A stretch of DNA of 11,364 nucleotides from contig CAAEHZ010000547.1 of NCBI GenBank assembly GCA_900755865.1, forward strand, positions 1 through 11,364, read 5' to 3'. Origin of the DNA: Lachnospiraceae bacterium (lineage in GTDB: Bacteria > Bacillota > Clostridia > Lachnospirales > Lachnospiraceae). The notes beneath the pieces were generated by a model. The model made no database searches. It was not told the origin of the DNA and was given only the letters and a program-made list of their open reading frames with translations. Below, in pieces: positions 1-6,920 of the stretch. Numbering within the stretch: position 1 is the stretch's first letter; every line of letters begins with the position of its first letter. The position numbers were made by a program, and so were the translations under genes.

Positions 1-1
1 A

Positions 2-1189
2 AAGCCTGCAGTAGCGTTTGGAGGAAAATACAGAATTATTGATTTTCCTCTGTCTAATTGTATCAATTCAGGCGTAGATACCGTGGGTGTTCTGACCCAG
101 TATCAGCCCCTGCGTTTGAATACCCATATCGGAATTGGTATTCCCTGGGATTTGGACAGGAATATCGGGGGCGTTACAGTACTTCCTCCCTATGAAAAGA
201 GCGGAAACAGTGAATGGTACACAGGTACTGCAAATGCAATTTACCAGAACCTGGAATATATGGAAAGCTTTAATCCGGATTATGTGCTGATTCTGTCCGG
301 AGACCATATTTATAAGATGGACTACGAAGTCATGCTGGATTTCCACAAGGCGAACAATGCGGAGGTAACGATTGCGGTTATGCCGGTGCCTATGGAGGAG
401 GCAAGCCGTTTCGGTATTATGATTGCGGATGAAAACCGCCGGATTACCGAGTTTGAGGAGAAGCCGGAGCATCCCAGAAGCAATCTCGCCAGCATGGGAA
501 TTTACATATTTAACTGGAAAACCTTAAAGGAAGCCCTGATTGCCATGGCAGACCAGCCGGCGCTGGATTTTGGAAAACATGTGATTCCTTATTGCCATGA
601 GAAGGGTTCACCCCTTTATGCCTATGAATTTACCGGTTACTGGAAGGATGTCGGAACCCTGAACTCCTATTGGGAAGCCAACATGGAGCTGATTGATATT
701 GTGCCGGAATTTAACCTGTATGAGGAATACTGGAAAATTTATACCAGCAGCGAAATCCAGCCGCCGCAGTATTTTTCTGAAGACAGTGTGGTGGAGCGCA
801 GTATCATCGGTGAAGGTACGGATATATACGGAGAGGTATATAATTCCGTTATCGGACGCGGCGTTACCATAGGAAAGGGAACTGTGGTGCGGGATTCCAT
901 TATTATGAATCAGACCCAGATTGGTGAGAACTGCGTTCTGGAAAAGGCGATTGTGGCAGAAAATGTTTCCATAGGAAAGAATGTTTATCTGGGCGAGGGC
1001 GAGGAAAAAGAGAACGAAACAGCACCTCATATTTACAATCACGGCATCGTGACCGTTGGGGAGAAGAGTGTTATCCCGGAGGGCATCAGTGTCGGAAAGA
1101 ATGCAGTAGTATTTGGAACCACGACGGCTGCGGATTATGAAAATTCCCGGCTCGAAAGCGGAAAAACATTGATTAAGGCAGGTGAATAG
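2..1189 (+). CDS. glgC: Glucose-1-phosphate adenylyltransferase (ADP-glucose pyrophosphorylase), 5'-truncated by window edge
   Basis: The enzyme makes ADP-glucose and PPi from ATP and glucose-1-phosphate, the committed step of bacterial glycogen synthesis in the cytosol. The frame is open from base 2, where it reads [19 protein letters not shown], the conserved GlgC substrate loop. About 26-30 N-terminal residues, including the GGxGSRL nucleotide loop, should lie left of the window. Visible motifs are GTANAIYQN (224-250), [10 protein letters not shown] with the catalytic-type Asp codon at 302-304, FEEKP with the glucose-1-phosphate Lys (452-466) and YWKDVGT (638-658). After about base 750 come isoleucine/valine-rich hexapeptide turns of the left-handed beta-helix ([19 protein letters not shown] and following). 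The visible 395 residues plus the missing start fit the family length. The stop is one base before the glgD ATG, so the two are an operon. The GTG at 83 is internal, not a start. Confidence 0.96.
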   Translation, partial: KPAVAFGGKYRIIDFPLSNCINSGVDTVGVLTQYQPLRLNTHIGIGIPWDLDRNIGGVTVLPPYEKSGNSEWYTGTANAIYQNLEYMESFNPDYVLILSGDHIYKMDYEVMLDFHKANNAEVTIAVMPVPMEEASRFGIMIADENRRITEFEEKPEHPRSNLASMGIYIFNWKTLKEALIAMADQPALDFGKHVIPYCHEKGSPLYAYEFTGYWKDVGTLNSYWEANMELIDIVPEFNLYEEYWKIYTSSEIQPPQYFSEDSVVERSIIGEGTDIYGEVYNSVIGRGVTIGKGTVVRDSIIMNQTQIGENCVLEKAIVAENVSIGKNVYLGEGEEKENETAPHIYNHGIVTVGEKSVIPEGISVGKNAVVFGTTTAADYENSRLESGKTLIKAGE

Positions 1190-1190
1190 C

Positions 1191-2312
1191 ATGAGAGCAA
1201 TCGGAATTGTTTTAGCAGGTGGTAACAATCATAGAATGCAGGAGCTGTCCCAGAAAAGAGCTATCTGTGCCATGCCCATTGCAGGAAACTATCGCAGCAT
1301 TGACTTTACCCTGAGCAATATGTCCAACTCCCATATTCAGAAGGTGGCTGTGCTGACCCAATATAATGCAAGAAGTCTGAACGAACATTTAAGCTCCTCA
1401 AAGTGGTGGAACTTTGGACGGAAGCAGGGAGGGTTGTTTGTTTTCCCGCCTACCGTTACTGCGGATAACAGCAACTGGTACAGAGGAACGGCAGATGCTA
1501 TCTACCAGAATTTAAGCTTTTTGAAAAACAGCCATGAGCCTTATGTTGTCATCGCTTCCGGTGACGGGGTATATAAGCTGGATTTCGGCAAGGTGCTGGA
1601 ATATCATATTGCAAAGAAAGCAGATATTACCGTGGTTTGCAGGGATATGGAGCCGGATGCCAATATTGAGCGTTTCGGAACCATCCGCATGAATGAGGAA
1701 TACCGGATTGAAGAATTTGAGGAAAAGCCGCTTCAGGCGAAGAGCAATACTATTTCCTGCGGAATTTATGTGCTGCGCAGACGCCAGTTAATTGAAATGC
1801 TGGAGAAATGCGCGGAAGAGGACAGATATGACTTTGTAAGGGATATTCTGATTCGGTATAAGGATATCAAGCGGATTTACGGCTATAAAATGAAGGATTA
1901 CTGGAGAAATATTGCTTCTGTGGAGGATTACTACAAGACCAATATGGATTTCCTGAAAGCGGATGTCAGAAATTATTTCTTCAAGCAGTATCCGGACATT
2001 TATTCCAAAGTAGATGACCTGCCGCCCGCAAAATACAATGTAGGTGTGAAGGTGAAAAACAGTCTGGTGTCCAGCGGCTGTATCATCAACGGGGAAGTGG
2101 AAAATTCCGTTATTTTCAAGCAGAGTTATATCGGAAATAACTGCGTGATTAAAAATTCCATCATATTGAATGATGTCTATATCGGGGACAACACTCATAT
2201 TGAAAACTGCATTGTAGAGAGCAGGGACACTATTCGGGCGAATTCAACCTACATCGGGGAAGAGGGGAAAATTCGGATTGTGGTAGAAAAGAATGAAAGA
2301 TACACATTGTAA
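1191..2312 (+). CDS. glgD: GlgD, ADP-glucose pyrophosphorylase paralogue, probable regulatory subunit
   Basis: This is a 373-residue protein with the same nucleotidyltransferase plus beta-helix layout as GlgC. ATG 1191 is chosen because AGGTGA (1180-1185) sits 5 bases upstream. A GTG in frame at 1182 overlaps the end of glgC and lacks a comparable site. The overall fold signatures remain: LAGGNNHRM near the start, GTADAIYQN, SGDGVYKLDF (residues 123-132) and FEEKP (176-180). The GlgC loop RAKPAVxFGGKYR is changed to RAICAMPIAGNYR (residues 23-35), losing the Lys of RAKPA and the GGK lysine. SGDHIYK is changed to SGDGVYK. In Firmicutes, GlgD is known to pair with GlgC and modulate it while having little activity itself; a subunit role here is inferred from that and from the altered loop. 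A one-base gap to glgC suggests translational coupling. Confidence 0.93.
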   Translation: MRAIGIVLAGGNNHRMQELSQKRAICAMPIAGNYRSIDFTLSNMSNSHIQKVAVLTQYNARSLNEHLSSSKWWNFGRKQGGLFVFPPTVTADNSNWYRGTADAIYQNLSFLKNSHEPYVVIASGDGVYKLDFGKVLEYHIAKKADITVVCRDMEPDANIERFGTIRMNEEYRIEEFEEKPLQAKSNTISCGIYVLRRRQLIEMLEKCAEEDRYDFVRDILIRYKDIKRIYGYKMKDYWRNIASVEDYYKTNMDFLKADVRNYFFKQYPDIYSKVDDLPPAKYNVGVKVKNSLVSSGCIINGEVENSVIFKQSYIGNNCVIKNSIILNDVYIGDNTHIENCIVESRDTIRANSTYIGEEGKIRIVVEKNERYTL

Positions 2313-2350
2313 AGCGGTCACAATAATATAAGTAAACAGGGGGGATACCA

Positions 2351-2623
2351 ATGCAGATTACGGATGTACGTGTCAGGAAGATTGCAAAGGAAGGAAAGAT
2401 GAAGGCGGTTGTTTCCATTACATTGGACAATGCATTTGTGGTACATGATATTAAAGTAATTGAAGGGGACAGAGGGCTGTTTATCGCTATGCCGAGCAAA
2501 AAATCTCTGGACGGGGAATACCGGGATGTGGCACATCCGATTAATTCCGCTGCAAGGGATGCAATTCAGAAGGCAATTCTGGAGGGGTATGAGAAAGCAC
2601 TTTCAGAACCGGAGGAAATCTGA
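2351..2623 (+). CDS. spoVG: SpoVG-family nucleic-acid-binding regulator
   Basis: This is a 90-residue protein, the usual SpoVG size. It opens with [11 protein letters not shown] and contains the family core [30 protein letters not shown] and YRDVAHPIN, with an acidic C-terminus. SpoVG proteins are small site-specific DNA/RNA-binding regulators. In Bacillus the protein affects asymmetric septation, and in other Firmicutes it affects capsule, virulence or metabolism. A purine-rich AGGGGGGA (2338-2345) lies 5 bases before the ATG. The gene follows glgD after 38 bases with no terminator between and is closed by the hairpin at 2634, so it should be co-transcribed with glgCD. Its role in this organism cannot be read from sequence. 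Identity is very secure. Confidence 0.95.
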   Translation: MQITDVRVRKIAKEGKMKAVVSITLDNAFVVHDIKVIEGDRGLFIAMPSKKSLDGEYRDVAHPINSAARDAIQKAILEGYEKALSEPEEI

Positions 2624-2633
2624 GCGAAAGATG

Positions 2634-2680
2634 GGAAGAAGGTACCATGAAAGAATATGGTGCGTTCTTCCTTTTCTTTT
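2634..2680 (+). terminator. Intrinsic terminator of glgC-glgD-spoVG
   Basis: The left arm GGAAGAAGGTACCAT (2634-2648) pairs with ATGGTGCGTTCTTCC (2657-2671). The stem is 15 positions long with one mismatch and one G-U pair. The loop GAAAGAAT is 8 nt, and TTTTCTTTT follows directly. It starts 11 bases after the spoVG stop. Confidence 0.92.
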
Positions 2681-2849
2681 ACGAAAATTTTAGTGCAAAT
2701 AATCTGTGGTTATGAAAATAAAAACAAAAAAATTATATAAAGCATATGCAAAAACGGGGAAAATGACTAAAAAGAGGAAATAAATAGGAGCCAAATTCGT
2801 TAAAATTATAACTAGTCTGGACAAAATAGAAAAAAAGAGATAAAAAATA

Positions 2850-2878
2850 TTGCTTTTTTTGTGCTATTGGTATATACT
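2850..2878 (+). promoter_or_regulatory. Probable sigma-A-type promoter for the ABC sugar importer
   Basis: A -35-like TTGCTT (2850-2855) and a -10-like TATACT (2873-2878) are separated by 17 bases. They lie in a very A/T-rich context after the spoVG terminator and before the only operon that follows. Transcription would begin near 2885. An alternative -10, TATATA at 2871 preceded by TGG, would be of the extended type. Confidence 0.6.
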
Positions 2879-2903
2879 ATGAAAGTACTTACGATTTACG
2901 TCG

Positions 2904-2920
2904 TGAAAGCGGCGAATTCA
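2904..2920 (+). promoter_or_regulatory. Operator-like inverted repeat in the importer leader
   Basis: TGAAAGCG-G-CGAATTCA is an interrupted palindrome around a central G in which 6 of 8 arm positions match. It lies about 20 bases after the expected transcription start, where a repressor could block elongation. The left arm matches the left half of a CcpA cre site (TGWAANCG) but the right arm does not. A LacI-family or CcpA-type site is possible but unproven. Confidence 0.3.
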
Positions 2921-2952
2921 TTTTAGCTTGAAAAAGCAAACAGGAGGAAAAA

Positions 2953-4749
2953 ATGAAAAAGAGTAAAGTTTTATCAGTTGCTACCTCTGCAACTCTTGCA
3001 GCAGCAATGCTCTTGAGCGGATGTGGCAATAGCGGAACTCCCGCAGCAAGTACTGCTTCCAGCAGTTCTACAGCTTCCACAGAAGCATCTACTTCTACTG
3101 ATGGATCTACTTCTACAACAGAAGACAACGGTCTGCTGCCTGCACTGAGCGCAGACGAGCAGGGCAAGGTGGGCGCGCTGACAACACCCAGAAGTAACTA
3201 TGTACAGTATCCTTACGCTGATGGCGAGGGAATCACCCTTACATACTGGCTGAGCACACCCAGCAACGTTATGAACCATCCTGATACTCCCGACTCCGTA
3301 CAGATGACAGAGTGGGCGCAGAGATGGCAGGAGCTGACCGGAATCAAGGTTGAGTTCATTGGACCTGCTACAACAAAGAGTGATGAAGTTACAACAGCCT
3401 TCAACCTGATGACAACCGGTGCAACACTGCCAGATATTATTGAGTGGGAGTGGACATCCGGATATGCAGGAGGACCTTCCCAGGCAGAAGCTGACGGCGT
3501 TCTGATTTGGCTGGATGACCTGATTACTTCTGATGGTCCCGCAGCTGACCTCTGGCAGTATCTGCAGGACAACCCGACTCTGGATACCGCTGTTAAGACA
3601 GATGACGGACATTACTACTGCTTCCCCTTCACCCGTGGCAGCAAGATGCTGACAACAACATCCGGCCCCGTTGTCCGTAAGGACTTAATTGAAGCAGCTG
3701 GTTACAAGGTAGAAGACCTGGTAACTATTGACGACTGGACAGAGGTTATGACCGCTCTTCAGAAGAACGGTGTTGAACATCCTCTTTCCTTCGAGAGCCA
3801 GAGCTATATGCTGAACATGATGCCAGGCGCATGGGGATTCCGTAGCGGTATGTATGTAAATGCTGATGACGGCAAGGTACATTACGGACCTATGGAAGAA
3901 GGCTACAAGGAAATGCTTGCACAGGTTGTTGCATGGATGAAGGCTGGCCTGATTGACCCCGATACCGCTGAGTGGACCAGTGCTAACACAAAGGCTGATA
4001 TCCTGAATGGTGATTCCGCAATCTGCTACGGCGCTCTTGGCTCCAGAATGGGTTCCTGGAATACCGCAGCTTGGGCTGAGCCTGATACCTACGGCGCAGA
4101 CTTCGACCTGGTTGGTGCACAGTTCCCTGTATCCAAGGAAGGCCAGAAGGTACAGTACTGTGGTGGTTCACCTGACTACGCTATTACTTCCAAGTCTCAT
4201 GCGGCAATTACTGCTGACTGCGAGCATCCTGAAGTAGCTGCAGCATTCCTGAACTTCTGCTATTCCCAGGCAGGTCACTATGAGATTAACCTTGGTGAAG
4301 AAGGCGTTGCTTATACCGGATTTGAAGAAACCCCATATGGTACCGCAGCAAAGTATACCGATACCATCATGAAGGCTGACAATATCGCAGTTGCAATGGC
4401 TCACTACGGACGTGCTAATATGTCTGGTGCATTCGTTCAGGATCCTACCTATATTCTTGGTTACTACGCAACAGATGAGCAGAAGGCTGCTGTATCTCTG
4501 TGGGCTTCCAATGATGTAAGTGGTACTGTAATGCCCCCTGTAACCATGACACCCGATGAAGCAACCGAGTTCGCTAACCTGAACGGTAACGTAGATACCG
4601 CAGTTCAGGAGTTCCGCGGAAAGGTTCTGAACGGTTCTGCTGATTTGGATGCTGAGTGGGATGCTTACATTGAGCAGATTAAGGGCATGGGCGTTGAGCG
4701 TATGCTTGAAATCGAGCAGGCAGCTCTTGACCGTTACAACGCAAGATAA
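2953..4749 (+). CDS. CUT1 ABC importer, sugar-binding lipoprotein
   Basis: This is a 598-residue extracellular solute-binding protein (SBP family 1, LplA/YtcQ-like large form). It should sit on the outer face of the membrane and deliver a carbohydrate to the two permeases that follow. The N-terminus MKKSKVLSVATSATL is a lipoprotein signal with lipobox L-S-G-C ending at Cys24. A Ser/Thr-rich flexible linker covers about residues 27-57. The mature part has typical features such as ITLTYWLSTP, MTEWAQRWQELTGIKVEFIG and LPDIIEWEW, then many aromatic residues suited to sugar stacking. AGGAGG (2942-2947) precedes the ATG by 5 bases. Arginine codons are nearly all CGT or AGA, with no AGG or CGG, unlike the flanking enzyme genes, which suggests very high expression. 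The ligand is unknown; the size is typical of oligosaccharide binders. Confidence 0.92.
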   Translation: MKKSKVLSVATSATLAAAMLLSGCGNSGTPAASTASSSSTASTEASTSTDGSTSTTEDNGLLPALSADEQGKVGALTTPRSNYVQYPYADGEGITLTYWLSTPSNVMNHPDTPDSVQMTEWAQRWQELTGIKVEFIGPATTKSDEVTTAFNLMTTGATLPDIIEWEWTSGYAGGPSQAEADGVLIWLDDLITSDGPAADLWQYLQDNPTLDTAVKTDDGHYYCFPFTRGSKMLTTTSGPVVRKDLIEAAGYKVEDLVTIDDWTEVMTALQKNGVEHPLSFESQSYMLNMMPGAWGFRSGMYVNADDGKVHYGPMEEGYKEMLAQVVAWMKAGLIDPDTAEWTSANTKADILNGDSAICYGALGSRMGSWNTAAWAEPDTYGADFDLVGAQFPVSKEGQKVQYCGGSPDYAITSKSHAAITADCEHPEVAAAFLNFCYSQAGHYEINLGEEGVAYTGFEETPYGTAAKYTDTIMKADNIAVAMAHYGRANMSGAFVQDPTYILGYYATDEQKAAVSLWASNDVSGTVMPPVTMTPDEATEFANLNGNVDTAVQEFRGKVLNGSADLDAEWDAYIEQIKGMGVERMLEIEQAALDRYNAR

Positions 4750-4795
4750 TCAGTTTATTGCGGTAAGATAATTTAAAATCTGATATGAAGCAGGA

Positions 4796-4829
4796 AAGTC
4801 TGCTGCTGCCAGTGTAGCGGCAGGCTTTT
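4796..4829 (+). terminator. Hairpin in the gap between binding protein and first permease
   Basis: AAGTCTGCTGC (4796-4806) pairs with GCGGCAGGCTT (4817-4827) over 11 bp with two G-U pairs. The loop is 10 nt, and a short TTTT then CCCC follows. The T-run is weak, so it more likely acts as a partial terminator or a 3'-end stabiliser for the binding-protein mRNA than as a full stop. It lies in a 113-base gap, whereas the two permease genes are 12 bases apart. Confidence 0.6.
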
Positions 4830-4862
4830 CCCCGCTTTAAATATCACAGGAGGAATTGTGAC

Positions 4863-5816
4863 ATGAAGAAAGGCAAAGTTTCTGCACCGGTGGGGGTTGC
4901 AAAGACGACCGGTTGGGCGCGGACCTGGAAAATCATCCGGAAAAACAAAGCGGTTTATCTGATGGTTCTTCCCGTCATTATCTATTATATCTTGTTCCAT
5001 TATAAGCCCATGTACGGTATTATTATTTCGTTCATGGATTACAACCCCAGAAGAGGTATCAGCGGAAGCCAATGGGTTGGCATGAAGCATTTCATTGATT
5101 TCTTTACCGGACCATACTTCTGGCGACTGCTGGGAAACACGTTGAAGCTGAGTCTTTCCACATTGATTTTCGGTTTCCCTGTTCCTATTATTCTGGCATT
5201 ATTAATTAATGAGCTGCGTAATAAGAAATTCTCCAAGGCAGTTCAGACCATTACATATATGCCGCACTTTGTATCTATGGTTGTATTGTGTGCCATGATT
5301 CGTCAGTTCGTAGGTGCAAACGGATTTATTACAAGCTTCCTGAGCATGTTCGGCTACGATGGCGGTAATCTGTTAAATCATGGTGAGTACTGGATTCCGA
5401 TTTACGTTATTTCCAATATCTGGCAGGGAGCAGGCTGGGGCTCCATCGTATACCTGGCAGCACTGACCGGTATTGACTCCGAGCTGTATGATGCAGCAAA
5501 GGTGGATGGCGCAAACCGTTGGAAGCAGACCCTGAACGTAACCATTCCCTGTATTCTTCCCACCATCATCATCATGTTAATCATGCGTGTCGGTCAGATT
5601 ATGGGTGTCGGCTACGAAAAGACAATCCTGTTGTACAACGAAGGTATCTACGATGTGGCAGATATCATTTCTACCTACGTTTACCGTCGTGGTCTGTTGG
5701 ATAGACAGTTCTCTTTCTCAACAGCAGTTGGTCTGTTTAACTCTGTTGTAAACTTCATTCTGGTAGTTGGTGCAAACCAGATCAGTAAGAAGACAACAGA
5801 AACAAGCTTGTGGTAA
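4863..5816 (+). CDS. CUT1 ABC sugar importer permease, LplB/UgpA type
   Basis: This is a 317-residue integral membrane protein, the first of the two transmembrane subunits of the importer. About six hydrophobic segments can be seen, starting near residues 31-60 (AVYLMVLPVIIYYILF) and 91-120. The LplB-type stretch LLGNTLKLSLSTLIFGFP is present. The cytoplasmic coupling loop is clear: DAAKVDGANRWKQ starts at residue 210 and runs into an IPCILPT segment, matching the EAA motif that contacts the ATPase. AGGAGGA (4848-4854) lies 8 bases before the ATG. The gene is followed after 12 bases by the partner permease. Codon use is also of the highly expressed kind (CGT, GGT). Substrate specificity cannot be read from the permease. 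Confidence 0.93.
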   Translation: MKKGKVSAPVGVAKTTGWARTWKIIRKNKAVYLMVLPVIIYYILFHYKPMYGIIISFMDYNPRRGISGSQWVGMKHFIDFFTGPYFWRLLGNTLKLSLSTLIFGFPVPIILALLINELRNKKFSKAVQTITYMPHFVSMVVLCAMIRQFVGANGFITSFLSMFGYDGGNLLNHGEYWIPIYVISNIWQGAGWGSIVYLAALTGIDSELYDAAKVDGANRWKQTLNVTIPCILPTIIIMLIMRVGQIMGVGYEKTILLYNEGIYDVADIISTYVYRRGLLDRQFSFSTAVGLFNSVVNFILVVGANQISKKTTETSLW

Positions 5817-5828
5817 GGAGGCATTGAA

Positions 5829-6749
5829 ATGGCAAAAAAAGATAAAGATATGATGGACTCCAGCCCCAAGGTAAAAATCAGCCGTGGCGAACGTATTTTT
5901 GGAGTATTTAACGTAATTATTCTGACATTGTTCAGTGTAGCCTGTATTTATCCCTTCTGGTATGTTATTGTAGCATCCTTCAGTGAGGCGTCCCTGTTGA
6001 TGTCCCACCCGGAAGCAATTATGTTACCTCTTGGATGGAGTACAAAGGCTTATGAATATGTATTTGAAACCAAGGCAATCTGGACCGGTTACGCAAATAC
6101 GATTCTTTATGTAGTAGTAGGTACAGCAATTAACATTTTCATGACCTTGCTGGCAGCATACTTCCTTTCCAGAAAGAACCTTCCCGGAAAGACTGTCCTG
6201 ACAATTCTGATTATGTTTACAATGTATTTCTCCGGCGGTATGATTCCCGGATACTTGAATATCCAGCAGCTGGGATTATACAATACCCGTTGGGCACTGC
6301 TGCTCCCCGGAGCATTGAATACCTTCAACCTGATTATCATGAGAACTGCTTTGTCCGGTATTGACTCCGCTCTGGAGGAGTCCGCGATGCTGGATGGTGC
6401 AGGACATATGACAATCCTGTGGAAGATTCTGGTTCCCCTGTCAAAGGCTACTATCGCCGTATTGGTACTGTACTACGGCGTTGCTCACTGGAATTCATGG
6501 TTCCCTGCATTCATCTATCTGGATGGCGATGCAAAGGGTAAGTCCATGCAGCCTTTGCAGATTGTATTGCGTCGTATTCTGATTCTGACAGATATGACGG
6601 ATACCGGAAGCGGCGAGGATGCAGCACAGATTGCAGAAACAATCAAATATGCAACGATTATTGTGTCTACAGTACCGATTCTTGCATTATATCCTTTCCT
6701 TCAGAAGTACTTTACAAAGGGTGTTATGGTTGGCGCCGTTAAGGGTTAA
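5829..6749 (+). CDS. CUT1 ABC sugar importer permease, LplC/UgpE type
   Basis: This is a 306-residue integral membrane protein, the second transmembrane subunit of the importer. The N-terminus is charged, followed by a hydrophobic segment (VFNVIILTLFSVACIYPFWY) and the PFWYVIVASFS stretch typical of the UgpE/LplC group. The EAA coupling loop is EESAMLDGAGHM from residue 183, running into VPLSKATIAVL. It ends PFLQKYFTKGVMVGAVKG, the normal tail of this family. The ribosome binding site AAGGAGG lies 12-6 bases upstream of the ATG and begins within the last base of the preceding stop codon. No ATP-binding-cassette gene follows; a terminator does. Confidence 0.93.
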   Translation: MAKKDKDMMDSSPKVKISRGERIFGVFNVIILTLFSVACIYPFWYVIVASFSEASLLMSHPEAIMLPLGWSTKAYEYVFETKAIWTGYANTILYVVVGTAINIFMTLLAAYFLSRKNLPGKTVLTILIMFTMYFSGGMIPGYLNIQQLGLYNTRWALLLPGALNTFNLIIMRTALSGIDSALEESAMLDGAGHMTILWKILVPLSKATIAVLVLYYGVAHWNSWFPAFIYLDGDAKGKSMQPLQIVLRRILILTDMTDTGSGEDAAQIAETIKYATIIVSTVPILALYPFLQKYFTKGVMVGAVKG

Positions 6750-6761
6750 GGAAAAATATCC

Positions 6762-6795
6762 AGAGCGTCTGAAAGTATTTTCAGGCGCTCTTTTA
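6762..6795 (+). terminator. Intrinsic terminator of the importer operon
   Basis: AGAGCGTCTGAAA (6762-6774) pairs with TTTCAGGCGCTCT (6779-6791) over 13 bp with one G-U pair. The loop is GTAT and the stem runs into TTTT. It begins 12 bases after the permease stop, so the next gene needs its own promoter or read-through. Confidence 0.9.
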
Positions 6796-6805
6796 TCGTA
6801 GCAGC

Positions 6806-6824
6806 ACTTTGCCGGCTATATTGT
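6806..6824 (+). repeat. GGCTATATTGT box, copy 1
   Basis: ACTTTGCCGGCTATATTGT at this place matches ACTTTGGCTATATTGT at 11349-11364 at all 16 shared positions, with one 3-base gap. It is followed by GTTTT-AGAACG-AAAAC (6823-6838), a small inverted repeat. The region lies between the importer terminator and the FG-GAP protein gene, so a regulatory role or a repeat remnant is possible. Confidence 0.5.
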
Positions 6825-6874
6825 TTTAGAACGAAAACAGATAGTCTGGATGGCAGGAGAAAAATTGCCGCGGA

Positions 6875-6893
6875 ATGGCGATTAGTGTGAAAA
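6875..6893 (+). repeat. 19-bp ATGG-TTAGTGTGAAAA motif, copy A
   Basis: ATGGCGATTAGTGTGAAAA matches ATGGAGTTTAGTGTGAAAA at 11259-11277 in 17 of 19 positions, and the copy at 11222 more loosely. It begins 46 bases upstream of the FG-GAP gene ATG. Its left side overlaps an inverted repeat ATTGCC/GGCGAT (6864-6869 with 6877-6882). No clear -35/-10 pair was found in this 125-base spacer. Confidence 0.5.
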
Positions 6894-6920
6894 AAAGCGT
6901 GCGCAGAAAAGAGGAACAGA

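Larger units (their letters stand above)
2681..2952 (+). other. AT-rich leader region before the binding-protein gene
   Basis: This 272-base stretch has no credible gene. It is strongly A/T-rich from about 2690 to 2880, consistent with an UP-element-like or bendable region upstream of a strong promoter. It carries the promoter at 2850-2878 and the inverted repeat at 2904-2920. The predicted transcript leader is about 68 nt. No tRNA or recognised riboswitch core was seen. A tiny GCTT-GAAA-AAGC hairpin (2926-2937) lies just before the AGGAGG. Confidence 0.6.

Noticed and set aside
1182..1190. GTG start for glgD nine bases upstream
   Set aside because: ATG 1191 has a better placed AGGTGA and gives the normal GlgD N-terminus MRAIGIVLAGG.
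608..1228. 206-codon minus-strand open frame over glgC
   Set aside because: It lies wholly opposite a secure gene, has no ribosome binding site or recognisable domain, and is explained by codon bias of the + strand gene.
2681..2849. Riboswitch or small RNA in the AT-rich leader
   Set aside because: No stable stem or known core was found; the sequence is simply A-rich and lies upstream of the likely transcription start.
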